DNA of 64,000 bases from Candidatus Epilinea brevis (GTDB lineage Bacteria > Chloroflexota > Anaerolineae > Epilineales > Epilineaceae). The DNA is taken from the NCBI GenBank assembly GCA_016710785.1, contig JADJUE010000006.1:1-64000 (forward strand), read 5' to 3'. Shown in pieces: positions 1 through 7,909 of the stretch. A program made the translations under genes and the position numbers. The notes beneath the pieces are model-generated. The model saw only the letters and a list, made by a program, of their open reading frames with translations. It had not been told where the DNA came from and did not search any database. How positions within the stretch are numbered: position 1 is the first letter of the stretch; each line of letters opens with the position of its first letter.

Positions 1-330
1 AACCTGCCCCTCTCCGCCAGCCCTGAGCGTGCGCCGATGACCGCCATGATCCCGGTCGCCAGCCCAAGGCACATGCATGTCTTCATAGCGATGAGATCCG
101 CGAAATGTCGGGTCATTGCCAGCCTCGCAATCCTTCACACCGAACCGCGACCCAAGGTCCATGCCTGGGCAAGGCCCGGCGCCCATGTGATCCGAGGGAT
201 GATAGACCCAAGATCCAGGTATGGCGACCGACGGTAGGACAGCTTACTAAGTAGGACGGTTTCCTGGGCTGATGGACGATCGTGGGATGAACACGGGTGG
301 CTGAGGCACGCCGTCGAAACGACCACCGAC
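1..330. other. Intergenic stretch, no gene recognised
   Basis: No convincing coding frame is visible between the window edge and the stop of the minus-strand glycosidase-like gene at 331. The only small-scale structure noticed is a repeated GTAGGAC at about 234-240 and 252-258 around the sequence CTTACTAA. Nothing further can be supported. Confidence 0.5.
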
Positions 331-1902
331 TCACGGCACCGGCGTCGGCGGCGCCGTCAGCACCGCCCCCTGGCCCGGCGCCAAGGTCAGCTCCCGGACG
401 ACTGGGCCGGTCAGATACCCAGGGGTCCTCCCGTCGGCCGGCACCAACCCGCCGCCCGTCGGCTTCAGGTTCCAGCGCGGCGCGTCGAGCTTCACCCGCC
501 GCGTGTCCGGCCCCGGGTTCACCAGGACCATCGCCCCCTCGTAGTCGCGGCGGTAGACGCCCAGGGCGGGGTCCAGCAGCTGGTCGACCGAAGTGGGCGG
601 CTCGGCCAGGTAGGCGCCCACGGGCAGCTCGTACTCCGGCCACCATTCGGGGGCCATGCTGAACTCCTGGTTGATGTAGCTGCGGCGGCCCTTGACCAGC
701 AGGTAGCTGGCCACGGTGAACATGCGGTGCTCCACGTCCGCGGCGTCGGGATAGCTCTGGGCGATGAGGATGCGGCCCTGGCTCGTCAGGGTGAGGATGC
801 GGTTCATCTGCAGGCGCCAGTCCGCCGGGTCGTAGAGACGCCCCGGCCCCCAGCTGGCGAAGCCCTCCACCATCACCCCGTCGGCGGCGGCGTAGCGCAC
901 GGGGTCCCGTCCGTTGACCCAGTTGCCGGCGTTGGGCAGCAGGGCGTAGCGCGAGCCCATCCGCGCCTTGAGCGCCGTGAGCCCGTCTTCGATGCGCCGC
1001 GCCCAGTCGGACTCGAAGGCGGCGTCGACATCGGGCAGGCGCGGCCGCCAGACGCCGCCGCCGAAGAAGTTGGGCACGGAGAGGGAGTCGGCGAAGAGCC
1101 CGTCGTCGTCGTTGTCCGCCAACTGGCGCAAGACCTCGCCCATCCACCAGTCGCGGTAGCCGGGATCGTCGAGGTTCATCAGGTACCAGCCGTTGGGGCA
1201 GAAGAAGACGCGCTCCTGCCCGCCGTAGGGGAAGAACCAGCTGGGCTTCACGAGGTCCTCCGGCGGCCATTCGCGCACCCAGCGCGCGCCGTCGACGATC
1301 TGCAGCCAGTCGCCCGTGGGCTGGCAGTCGCCGTCGGCGATGCGGTAGCCCAGGCCCATGCCCAGGCGGTAATGGAGGATGAGGAAGCCGGGATTGAGCG
1401 CCCGCAGCCGGTCGGCGTCCGGGCGGGTGAGCTTCTGGGTGCCCACGTAATGGCTGACGGCGAAGCGGATCTGGGGCTCGGTGAGGTTGCCCAGGCCCGG
1501 CAGCTGGTCGTTGAAGACGGGGATGCCGCGGCGGCTGTCGGGCCAGGCGCGGGCGGCGGCGGGGGTAGGTGAGGCGCTGCCGGACGGCGGCGTGGCGCTG
1601 GCGGTCGCCGTCGCAGCAGTCGTGGAACGAGGCTCCTCGGTGGCTGTCGCGCTTGGGGTGGGGCTGTCGGGGCTGGGGGTCGCGGGGGCCGTCGCCAGGG
1701 TGGCTGCCGGAAGGGGCCAGTGGGCGGCGAGGGCGGCCAGGGGCAGATAGAGAGGCCGCGTCTGGGCGCGCACGAGGGCGGGGACCGCGGGACCCCGTGG
1801 GTCCGGACGGCCTGCGCCCGGGAACAGCGCCAGCAGCGGCGCGAGCAGCAGGGCGGTGGCCACGATCCGAACCGTGGATATCAGGCGCCGGCCGGTGTTC
1901 AT
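331..1902 (-). CDS. Secreted glycoside hydrolase-like protein (GHL15-type)
   Basis: A 523-aa exported protein. Residues 1-46 form a signal peptide or signal anchor with a hydrophobic core ALLLAPLLALF, followed by the motif LYLPLA (51-56) and a Ser/Thr/Pro/Ala linker to about residue 120. The remainder resembles the putative glycosyl hydrolase-like family 15 TIM-barrel group: a segment reading YLMNLDDPGYRDWW, then DGLFADS, which supplies acidic residues where such barrels place their catalytic carboxylates, and later VMVEGFASWG. A short C-terminal beta domain contains MVLVNPG and ends in a Pro-rich tail. The substrate cannot be read from sequence; a polysaccharide is likely. It stands alone, 65 bases downstream of the minus-strand nucleotidyltransferase gene. 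Assignment to the family is from remembered motifs, and catalytic activity is inferred. Confidence 0.7.
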   Translation of the reverse strand: MNTGRRLISTVRIVATALLLAPLLALFPGAGRPDPRGPAVPALVRAQTRPLYLPLAALAAHWPLPAATLATAPATPSPDSPTPSATATEEPRSTTAATATASATPPSGSASPTPAAARAWPDSRRGIPVFNDQLPGLGNLTEPQIRFAVSHYVGTQKLTRPDADRLRALNPGFLILHYRLGMGLGYRIADGDCQPTGDWLQIVDGARWVREWPPEDLVKPSWFFPYGGQERVFFCPNGWYLMNLDDPGYRDWWMGEVLRQLADNDDDGLFADSLSVPNFFGGGVWRPRLPDVDAAFESDWARRIEDGLTALKARMGSRYALLPNAGNWVNGRDPVRYAAADGVMVEGFASWGPGRLYDPADWRLQMNRILTLTSQGRILIAQSYPDAADVEHRMFTVASYLLVKGRRSYINQEFSMAPEWWPEYELPVGAYLAEPPTSVDQLLDPALGVYRRDYEGAMVLVNPGPDTRRVKLDAPRWNLKPTGGGLVPADGRTPGYLTGPVVRELTLAPGQGAVLTAPPTPVP

Positions 1903-1967
1903 GGGTTCCAGCTTAGCGCCGGATCGACCGGCCGGTCAAGAGATCCTGAGGAGGGTCCGTACCTCGT

Positions 1968-2783
1968 TCAGGGGGCCGTGTCGCGGTCCGCCAGGGCCCC
2001 GCTCAGCTCCCCGTGCAGCGTCCAGAACCAACGCTCGGCCTCGGCGCGGCGTTCGGCGAGCTGCTGGGGGCCGGCGATGAAGGCCAGCGGCTCGAGGCGC
2101 CGGAGGGTGGCGGAGGGAAGCACCCGGCCCAGGGCATGCCAGCCGAAATCGAAGCGCTCCGGATCGTGGCGCATCCGCAGGAGCTCCAGGAGTGGCCTCA
2201 GGGTCATGCCCTGGTAGAAGGCCAGAGCCAACAGACCCTGTCCGCGGCGCAGCTCCTTCTCCACCAGCGGTTGAAAGAGCGGAAAGGTGGTGGCCATCGT
2301 CGTCAGCCGTCGCAGGCGCCGCGCTGCCTGGGCCGCGGCGTCCCAGTCCGGCGCCGCCGTCACCCCCGCCTTGTCGAAATGCACCCGGGCCTCGCCGTGG
2401 ACCTGCCGGGCAAGCAGCTTCTCGCCCGCTCCAGCCTTGACGATGCACAGGTCCACCATCAGGAAGGGCGTGGCCCGCGCCAAGCGATAGAAGGCCTGCC
2501 AGTACCCATGCCAGGTGGGCTGAGGCAGGACATGGCACAGCGAAGCGCCGCCCAACGCGGCGATCACCTCCGCCACCGCATCGACCGCCACGTCCACGGC
2601 TTCGTCGGCCACCACCAGCATCAGATCGACGTCCGACCATTCATCGGTCCGCCCGAAGGCCGCCGATCCACCCTCCCACAGAGCCAGGGCGTAGGGTCGG
2701 GGCTCGAAGGCCGCGCGAAAGGCCTCCAGGATGGTGGCGCGGTCGAGGGTATCGGGTGGGGGCGCGGTGTCGAAGTCGGACAT
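1968..2783 (-). CDS. Nucleotidyltransferase-domain protein
   Basis: A 271-aa cytoplasmic protein with a pol-beta-superfamily nucleotidyltransferase core. The helix-turn motif GGSAAFGRTDEWSDVDLML lies at residues 38-56: the GGS and the DVD pair (51 and 53) are the signature that binds the nucleotide and two metal ions. A third acidic residue is plausible at MVDLCIV (about residue 105). The C-terminal half is helical with many Arg and Leu, as in aminoglycoside-adenylyltransferase-like and minimal nucleotidyltransferase proteins. The start is the ATG at 2783. No neighbour suggests a substrate, and it could act on a small molecule, a tRNA-like RNA or a protein. The family assignment is firm; the function is unknown. 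Confidence 0.75.
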   Translation of the reverse strand: MSDFDTAPPPDTLDRATILEAFRAAFEPRPYALALWEGGSAAFGRTDEWSDVDLMLVVADEAVDVAVDAVAEVIAALGGASLCHVLPQPTWHGYWQAFYRLARATPFLMVDLCIVKAGAGEKLLARQVHGEARVHFDKAGVTAAPDWDAAAQAARRLRRLTTMATTFPLFQPLVEKELRRGQGLLALAFYQGMTLRPLLELLRMRHDPERFDFGWHALGRVLPSATLRRLEPLAFIAGPQQLAERRAEAERWFWTLHGELSGALADRDTAP

Positions 2784-3087
2784 GGAGAACTCCCGGGGGC
2801 ATGCCGAGGGCGGGGGCCAAGCGCAACCGGCATGGCCAGCGATATCTACAGGACGACCGCCGGCCTCAGGGCGTGACCGACGCGAGTCAGTGCGGTCGAA
2901 CCGGCGGCCGGCGGCGCGCAGGACGCCGCCCGCCTTTGATGCATCGCGGCGACTTGGGTCCGCTGCTACCCTTGTGGTGGAGCAGTTCAGACCTCAAATA
3001 GGAGGAAGTTCGTGACGATCGCCCTGGTGACTGGCGCCCGTCGCGTACCCAACCGCGCATAGCCTGCATCCTGATAGAGAGCCATCC
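2784..3087. other. Divergent intergenic region with an SDR-like start stub
   Basis: This 304-bp gap separates the divergently transcribed nucleotidyltransferase and SDR genes. It contains a strong ribosome-binding site (AGGAGGA at 3000-3006) followed by a GTG-started 16-codon frame (3012-3062) that looks like the first residues of a short-chain dehydrogenase. The rest appears non-coding. Confidence 0.5.
3012..3062 (+). pseudogene. Truncated SDR N-terminus (16 codons) or leader peptide
   Basis: GTG at 3012 is preceded by AGGAGGA at 3000-3006 and opens a frame reading VTIALVTGARRVPNRA before TAG at 3060. MTIALVTGA is the classic opening of a short-chain dehydrogenase (first beta strand and the start of the TGxxxGxG loop), but the frame stops before the glycine loop is complete. 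The intact SDR gene begins 25 bases later with LILVTGATG. It may be a leftover from a gene replacement or duplication, or a translated leader. The resemblance is seen; the history is inferred. Confidence 0.35.
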
Positions 3088-4581
3088 ATGACAGCAGGCA
3101 GACTGATCCTCGTGACGGGCGCCACCGGCTATGTCGGCGGTCGGCTGGTGCCGCGCTTGCTGGCGGCCGGCTACAGCGTGCGCGTGTTGGTGCGCGACCG
3201 TACGCGTCTGCAAGGGCGGCCGTGGGCCCCGGCGGTCGAGATCGTCGAGGCGGATGCGCTGCGGCCCGATACCCTTCCGGAGGCCATGACGGGCGTCTTT
3301 GCCGCCTACTACCTGATCCACAGCATGCAGAAAGCTGCTCCAGGCAGCGGGGATTTCCACCAGCGTGACCTGCAGGCTGCGCGCGGCTTCGGTCACGCGG
3401 CCAAGGCCGCCGGCGTGCAACGCCTGATCTACCTGGGCGGTCTGGGCGATCCGGACGCTGATCTGTCGAAGCACCTGCGCTCGCGTCACGAGACCGGTCA
3501 GGCCTTGAGCGAGGCCGGCGTGCCGGTCACCGAATTCCGGGCAGCGGTCATCGTCGGGTCGGGCAGCATCTCCTTCGAGATGATCCGCTACCTGACCGAA
3601 CGTCTGCCGGCCATGGTCTGCCCCAAGTGGGTCTACACCCGCGTGCAGCCGATCGCCATTCGCAACGTGTTGGACTACCTGGAAGCGACCCTGTTGGTCC
3701 CAGAGACCGCGGGCCGGGTCATCGAAATCGGCGGCACCGATGTGTTGACCTACGGCGGAATGATGCAGGGCTATGCCAAGGCCCGCGGCTTGCGTCGCTG
3801 GCTCATTCCGGTGCCGGTCCTGACGCCGCGGCTCTCTTCGTACTGGGTCCATCTTGTGACCCCCATCCCGGCTGAGATCGCCCAGCCGCTCATCGAGGGC
3901 CTGCGCAACGAAGTCATCGTTCGCGATGATTCAGCCAGGCAATTCTTCCCGGATATCAAGCCGCTGAGCTACCAGACGGCGGTCGAGCATGCGCTCAACA
4001 AGCTGGATGCAGGGGAGGTCGAGACGGCTTGGAGCGACGCGCTTGTGAGCAGCAAGGGCGATATCGCGCCGGTCATCTTCACGGTCCAGGACGGCATGAT
4101 GCTCGAACGCCGGCAGCTTGTGGTGGATGCGCCGCCCGCGGCGGTCTTCCGCGCGTTTGTCGGCATCGGCGGCGCTCGTGGCTGGCCGAGCTTTGACTGG
4201 GCCTGGCAACTGCGGGGCATCGCCGATCGCCTGGTGGGCGGCGTGGGCCTGCGGCGCGGTCGCCGCGATCCTGACGATCTGCGGGTGGGTGAAGCGCTGG
4301 ACTTCTGGCGCGTCGAGGCCGTGGAGCCGGACCGACTGCTCCGCCTGCGGGCCGAGATGAAGGTTCCTGGCGAGGCCTGGCTCCAATTTGAGGCCCAAGC
4401 GCAGCCGGACGGTAGAACCCTGCTGGTTCAAACGGCCTTCTTTGCCCCCAGAGGCTTGTTGGGCCTGTGCTATTGGTACCTTCTGTACCCCGTCCATGGG
4501 CCGATCTTCTCCAGCATGATTCGGAAGATCGGACTGGCGGCGGAAAGCCGATCCGGCAGGGTTCTGGACCGGTCGAGGTAG
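3088..4581 (+). CDS. SDR-family NAD(P)-binding protein with DUF2867 domain
   Basis: A 497-aa protein. The N-terminal Rossmann domain begins LILVTGATGYVGGRL with the GATGYVG nucleotide loop at residues 11-17, as in atypical (NmrA-like) short-chain dehydrogenases; YYLIHSM and RLIYLGGLGD are typical of the DUF2867-containing family. Residues from about 335 to the end form the DUF2867 region (LVVDAPPAAVFRAFVGIGG, then GEALDFWRVEAVEPDRLLRL), related to the SRPBCC lipid-binding fold. No classical YxxxK catalytic pair is obvious, so it may be a redox sensor or act on a lipophilic substrate rather than being a standard dehydrogenase. It is transcribed alone, and the DinB gene on the other strand converges with it. 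Confidence 0.8.
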   Translation: MTAGRLILVTGATGYVGGRLVPRLLAAGYSVRVLVRDRTRLQGRPWAPAVEIVEADALRPDTLPEAMTGVFAAYYLIHSMQKAAPGSGDFHQRDLQAARGFGHAAKAAGVQRLIYLGGLGDPDADLSKHLRSRHETGQALSEAGVPVTEFRAAVIVGSGSISFEMIRYLTERLPAMVCPKWVYTRVQPIAIRNVLDYLEATLLVPETAGRVIEIGGTDVLTYGGMMQGYAKARGLRRWLIPVPVLTPRLSSYWVHLVTPIPAEIAQPLIEGLRNEVIVRDDSARQFFPDIKPLSYQTAVEHALNKLDAGEVETAWSDALVSSKGDIAPVIFTVQDGMMLERRQLVVDAPPAAVFRAFVGIGGARGWPSFDWAWQLRGIADRLVGGVGLRRGRRDPDDLRVGEALDFWRVEAVEPDRLLRLRAEMKVPGEAWLQFEAQAQPDGRTLLVQTAFFAPRGLLGLCYWYLLYPVHGPIFSSMIRKIGLAAESRSGRVLDRSR

Positions 4582-4591
4582 GCGCCGCCGT

Positions 4592-5089
4592 TCAGATGCC
4601 CTGTCGCACGAGCTCGTCGAAGTAGGTCCAGCCGTCGACCTCCGGCGGCTCGATGCCCAGCTGGGTGAGGATGGTCATGATCTGCGAGCGGTGCTCGGTG
4701 GCGTGGTTGATCGTCTGGGTAAGGAGGATCGCCTTGGGCACCTCGCGCGGCCCGGAGTCCCATTCGATCGTGACGGCGTCCTCGGGCGCGACCTTCGGCG
4801 CCCAGGCGATGAGTTCGTCTCCGGTGCGGCGCAGCGAGGCCAACATCTCGGGCATGGTCAGCGGCGGTGCGTCGCTCGGGCGCTGGAGGCGCTGACCGGT
4901 GCTGATGCGCGAGACGTACGACTGCTCGGCCACCACGATATGCTGCAGGGTGTCCCGGATGGAGCCGTAGGTGCCTACCACCGTGGTATCCAGCTGCGCA
5001 TCCGTCAGGCCCTGGCAGCGCTCGAAGAGCCGCAGGTTGGCCCACAGGTGGTGTTGGAACAGGGTGACGAGGGTGGGTTGAGGGGGCAT
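4592..5089 (-). CDS. DinB/YfiT-family four-helix protein
   Basis: A 165-aa protein of the DinB superfamily, close to the usual length. The metal-binding histidines expected for the family are visible: HHLWANLR near residue 13, IRDTLQHIVVAEQSYVSRI at about 44-62, and NHATEHRSQI at about 127-136. Family members are metal-dependent helical bundles, some acting as thiol transferases (bacillithiol or mycothiol dependent) and many uncharacterised. The gene is convergent with the SDR gene, the stops being about 10 bases apart. No SOS-type GAAC-N4-GTTC box was seen upstream, so damage induction should not be assumed from the name. Confidence 0.85.
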   Translation of the reverse strand: MPPQPTLVTLFQHHLWANLRLFERCQGLTDAQLDTTVVGTYGSIRDTLQHIVVAEQSYVSRISTGQRLQRPSDAPPLTMPEMLASLRRTGDELIAWAPKVAPEDAVTIEWDSGPREVPKAILLTQTINHATEHRSQIMTILTQLGIEPPEVDGWTYFDELVRQGI

Positions 5090-5270
5090 GGTCTCCTCGG
5101 AGATTCGTGCGTGGCCGGATTCGTCGGGGTCATTCTAGCCAATCCAAGGAGCACACCCCAGGATCGAAGTTCCCGATGTTGTCCGGCGGACCGCCCTCGC
5201 CCAATCCGAACCTGACCTGGCTCCTGGCTCTCCCCCCATCGCCGACGCGGCGTCCTGATACAATTGGGTG

Positions 5271-5564
5271 ATGGTCTTCGAGTTTGAAGCCGCGGCGATC
5301 AGTTGGCGCGGTCCCGCACCTTTTGTCTTCGTCCCGGTGCCGCCGGAGATCTCCGACGAGATCAAGTCGGTGTCGAAGGCGATCACCTACGGCTGGGGCG
5401 TGATCCCCGCGACCGTGCGAATCGGCGGGACGACGTTCACCACCTCGCTCTTCCCCCGCCAGGGGATCTACCTGGTGCCGGTCAAGGTCCTGGTCCAGAA
5501 GGCCGAGCAGGTGGACATCGGCGACCTGGTGCGCGTTCGTCTGGAGATCGACCTGCGGGGCTAA
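5271..5564 (+). CDS. DUF1905 domain-containing protein
   Basis: A 97-aa protein starting VFEFEAAAISWRGPAPFVFV and containing WGVIPATVRIGGTTFTTSLFP, which is the small DUF1905 beta-barrel found alone or fused to YdeI/OmpD-associated helices. Here it is the stand-alone form ending VRVRLEIDLRG. The ATG at 5271 is used; an in-frame ATG sits at 5268. TACAAT at about 5256-5261 resembles a -10 box placed so close that the message may have almost no leader. No function is established for the family. The secreted propeller gene follows in the same direction after 93 bases. Confidence 0.75.
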   Translation: MVFEFEAAAISWRGPAPFVFVPVPPEISDEIKSVSKAITYGWGVIPATVRIGGTTFTTSLFPRQGIYLVPVKVLVQKAEQVDIGDLVRVRLEIDLRG

Positions 5565-5657
5565 TGTCCCTCGTCGCCCCTGAAAGCGTTCCCCATCCGA
5601 CCTCGTCATCTGCGCAGGGCCTCGATCCGAGGCCCCTACTCGCAAGGAGCGCAGGCG

Positions 5658-7760
5658 ATGAACCTCCGGCACCGCGCCGCCCGATACCGCGCCATGGGCC
5701 TCAGCGCCTTGATGATCAGCAGCGCGCTGGGAATGGTCGCCCCCCTCGGCCGCGTCCACGCCGGAGCGGCGCAAGCGGAGGACCACCGGATCTACCTGCC
5801 GGCGCTGAACCGAGCGCCCCTGCGTGAGCTCCGTCCGGGCGGGTCCGCCTTCGGCCGTATTTCGGCGGTGGCGGCCCATGGCGACCACGCCTTGGTCGGC
5901 GAGGGCTCGCACGTGGTGGCCTACGGGGTGGGACCGGATGGGACGCCGCGGGCGCTCGGTAGGACCGAGCCGCTCGACGGCAACGTGGAGCGCATCCTGT
6001 GGGACGGGGGCGAATGGGCCTACGTCGTGACCCGCGCGGCGGAGGCGCGACTGTATCCGGCTCGGGCGCCTTACGTGGCTTCGCTGGCGGTGAGCGTGCT
6101 CGGCTCGGCGCGGAGCCTTCCGCGGCTGCAGACGCGAAATGCCGTGGTCGGCTTTGCCGATATCCAGGTTCATGCCGGCCATGCCTATGTCTGTGGCGGC
6201 AGCGGGTTCACAGTCTACGACCTGGCCGACCCCACCGGCTGGAGAGCGCTCACCACGGTGTCTCTGCCGGGCGGAACGCTCGCCAGTGGGATGTTCCAAT
6301 GCCGGCACGATGGCGAGCACACATTCGGCGTTCGAGGCGACCGCGAGGGGAACCTGCTTCGCTATGACGTCAGCGATCCCGCTCATCCGCTGCTGCTCGC
6401 GGTGGATGCGATCGCCGAGCAGCTGCGGATGAACATGGATGACTTTTCGATCAGCGCCGGTCAGGTCCACAGCATCTGGTGCATCCGCCCGATGGCAGGC
6501 GGGCCGCAATGCAGCTACGTGCCCTCCAGCGCGGCCCCGGCCGATCTCGCGCCCCGCTTCAACTTCCCCTACGCCGAAGTGCCCACGGCGCCCACCCTGC
6601 AGGGCGGGATGGCCTACGTTCGCACCCATGGCGGTCCCGAAGGGGCCGGGTCGCTGACGGTCGTCGATCCACGCGGTGGCGGTGACCTGCCTCGCCGGAG
6701 CCGACTGAGGCTCGACTTCCCGCCCGTGGACCTCGCCATCGACGCCGGCAGGGCCTGGCTGGTGGGGAACAGGCAGCTGCAGGTGGCCGACATCAGCGAT
6801 CTGGACGCGCCCCGAGCCCTGGGGCGCCTGCGACGTCCGGGTGGCGTGGCCGCCATCGCCGCGGCCGACGGCCTGGTCTTCGTGGCCTCCGCGGATCAAC
6901 CGGAGCTCCATGTCCTGCGCGGAGCGGACGCCGAACCGGCGGCTACGGTGACCTTGGACGGGTGGCGCAGCGCCTTGGCTATCGCGCGTGGCGCGCCCTT
7001 GGTGGCCGTCGTGGGCGGGTCCCTGGCGGTCTACTCGGCGGATGCCGCCTTGCGCCTGCTCGGCCGCCTGAACCTCGACCAAGGCAGTTCCCTCGATCCC
7101 GGTATCACTGTCGCGGCAAGCGAGACCTACGCGCTGCGGGTAGCGGCCGGCCGGGCCTACGTGGTTCGCGAATCGTGGACCTTGGCGGATGCGCGCCAGG
7201 GGACGGCGATGGAACTGGACATCATCGACCTGCGCGAGCCGTCCAAACCGGAACTGCTGAGTCGAACGGTGCTGGATCGGAGCAAGCCGCAGGAGTTCGG
7301 CGGCATCGCCGTGGCCGGAGAGCGTGTGTTCATCGCCACGGGTGACCTGGGAACCGTGGTCGAACTGGACCTGAGCGACCCGAGGATGCCGGTCCAGCTG
7401 TCCACGCATGCCGTCGAAGGCGGCCTGGCGGGCGGCATCGCCGCCTGGGGACATCGGCTGCTCATCGCGGCGGGCACAGCCGGCCTGCGGGTGGTGGATC
7501 CGTCCGACGGATGGCGCGAGCTGGCCCGCCTGGAGGGCATCGGCCGGGTGCTCGACGTGGTGGTGGATGGCGGCATGGCCTACGGCGTCACGGGCGAGGG
7601 GCGCCTGATCGTCGTCGAGCTGCGTGCGGACGGCTCCATCGCTCCCGCCGGCGACCTGCCCTTGCCCACCGGCGGGCGCCGCCTGGCTCTCGACGGCGAC
7701 CGGCTGTGGGTGGACCGGGGGGATGGGGGGGCGAGCTGGTTCGAGATTGGGGGGCCTTGA
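5658..7760 (+). CDS. Secreted LVIVD/beta-propeller repeat protein
   Basis: A 700-aa exported protein. A signal peptide (about residues 1-36; LSALMISSALGMVAPL) is followed directly by EDHRIYLPALNRAP, the YLP motif shared with other exported proteins here. The rest is a series of blades with phrases such as VYDLADPTGWRAL, RYDVSDPAHPLLLAV, VADISDLDAPRALG, IDLREPSKPELLSR and ELDLSDPRMPVQLS, which is the LVIVD-type repeat of bacterial surface propellers. There is no catalytic motif and no C-terminal anchor. The role is probably extracellular binding. AAGGAG at 5643-5648 is the likely ribosome-binding site. Confidence 0.75.
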   Translation: MNLRHRAARYRAMGLSALMISSALGMVAPLGRVHAGAAQAEDHRIYLPALNRAPLRELRPGGSAFGRISAVAAHGDHALVGEGSHVVAYGVGPDGTPRALGRTEPLDGNVERILWDGGEWAYVVTRAAEARLYPARAPYVASLAVSVLGSARSLPRLQTRNAVVGFADIQVHAGHAYVCGGSGFTVYDLADPTGWRALTTVSLPGGTLASGMFQCRHDGEHTFGVRGDREGNLLRYDVSDPAHPLLLAVDAIAEQLRMNMDDFSISAGQVHSIWCIRPMAGGPQCSYVPSSAAPADLAPRFNFPYAEVPTAPTLQGGMAYVRTHGGPEGAGSLTVVDPRGGGDLPRRSRLRLDFPPVDLAIDAGRAWLVGNRQLQVADISDLDAPRALGRLRRPGGVAAIAAADGLVFVASADQPELHVLRGADAEPAATVTLDGWRSALAIARGAPLVAVVGGSLAVYSADAALRLLGRLNLDQGSSLDPGITVAASETYALRVAAGRAYVVRESWTLADARQGTAMELDIIDLREPSKPELLSRTVLDRSKPQEFGGIAVAGERVFIATGDLGTVVELDLSDPRMPVQLSTHAVEGGLAGGIAAWGHRLLIAAGTAGLRVVDPSDGWRELARLEGIGRVLDVVVDGGMAYGVTGEGRLIVVELRADGSIAPAGDLPLPTGGRRLALDGDRLWVDRGDGGASWFEIGGP

Positions 7761-7909
7761 GGGGTTCGCGATTGCCGCCGATCAAGGGGCCGCGATGGCA
7801 TCCCCCTGACCCGGTTGGCGCTCCGCCATCCCAACGCCATAATGGGGCCCGCAGCCCATGACGTCCGGCTGACCGCCCTGACCGCCCTGGTCGCCCGGAG
7901 GACTCGAGG

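Noticed and set aside
5130..7454. Very long minus-strand open frame opposite the secreted propeller
   Set aside because: High GC content keeps antisense frames open. Its Arg/His/Gln-rich translation is typical shadow composition, while the plus frame has a signal peptide and propeller repeats.
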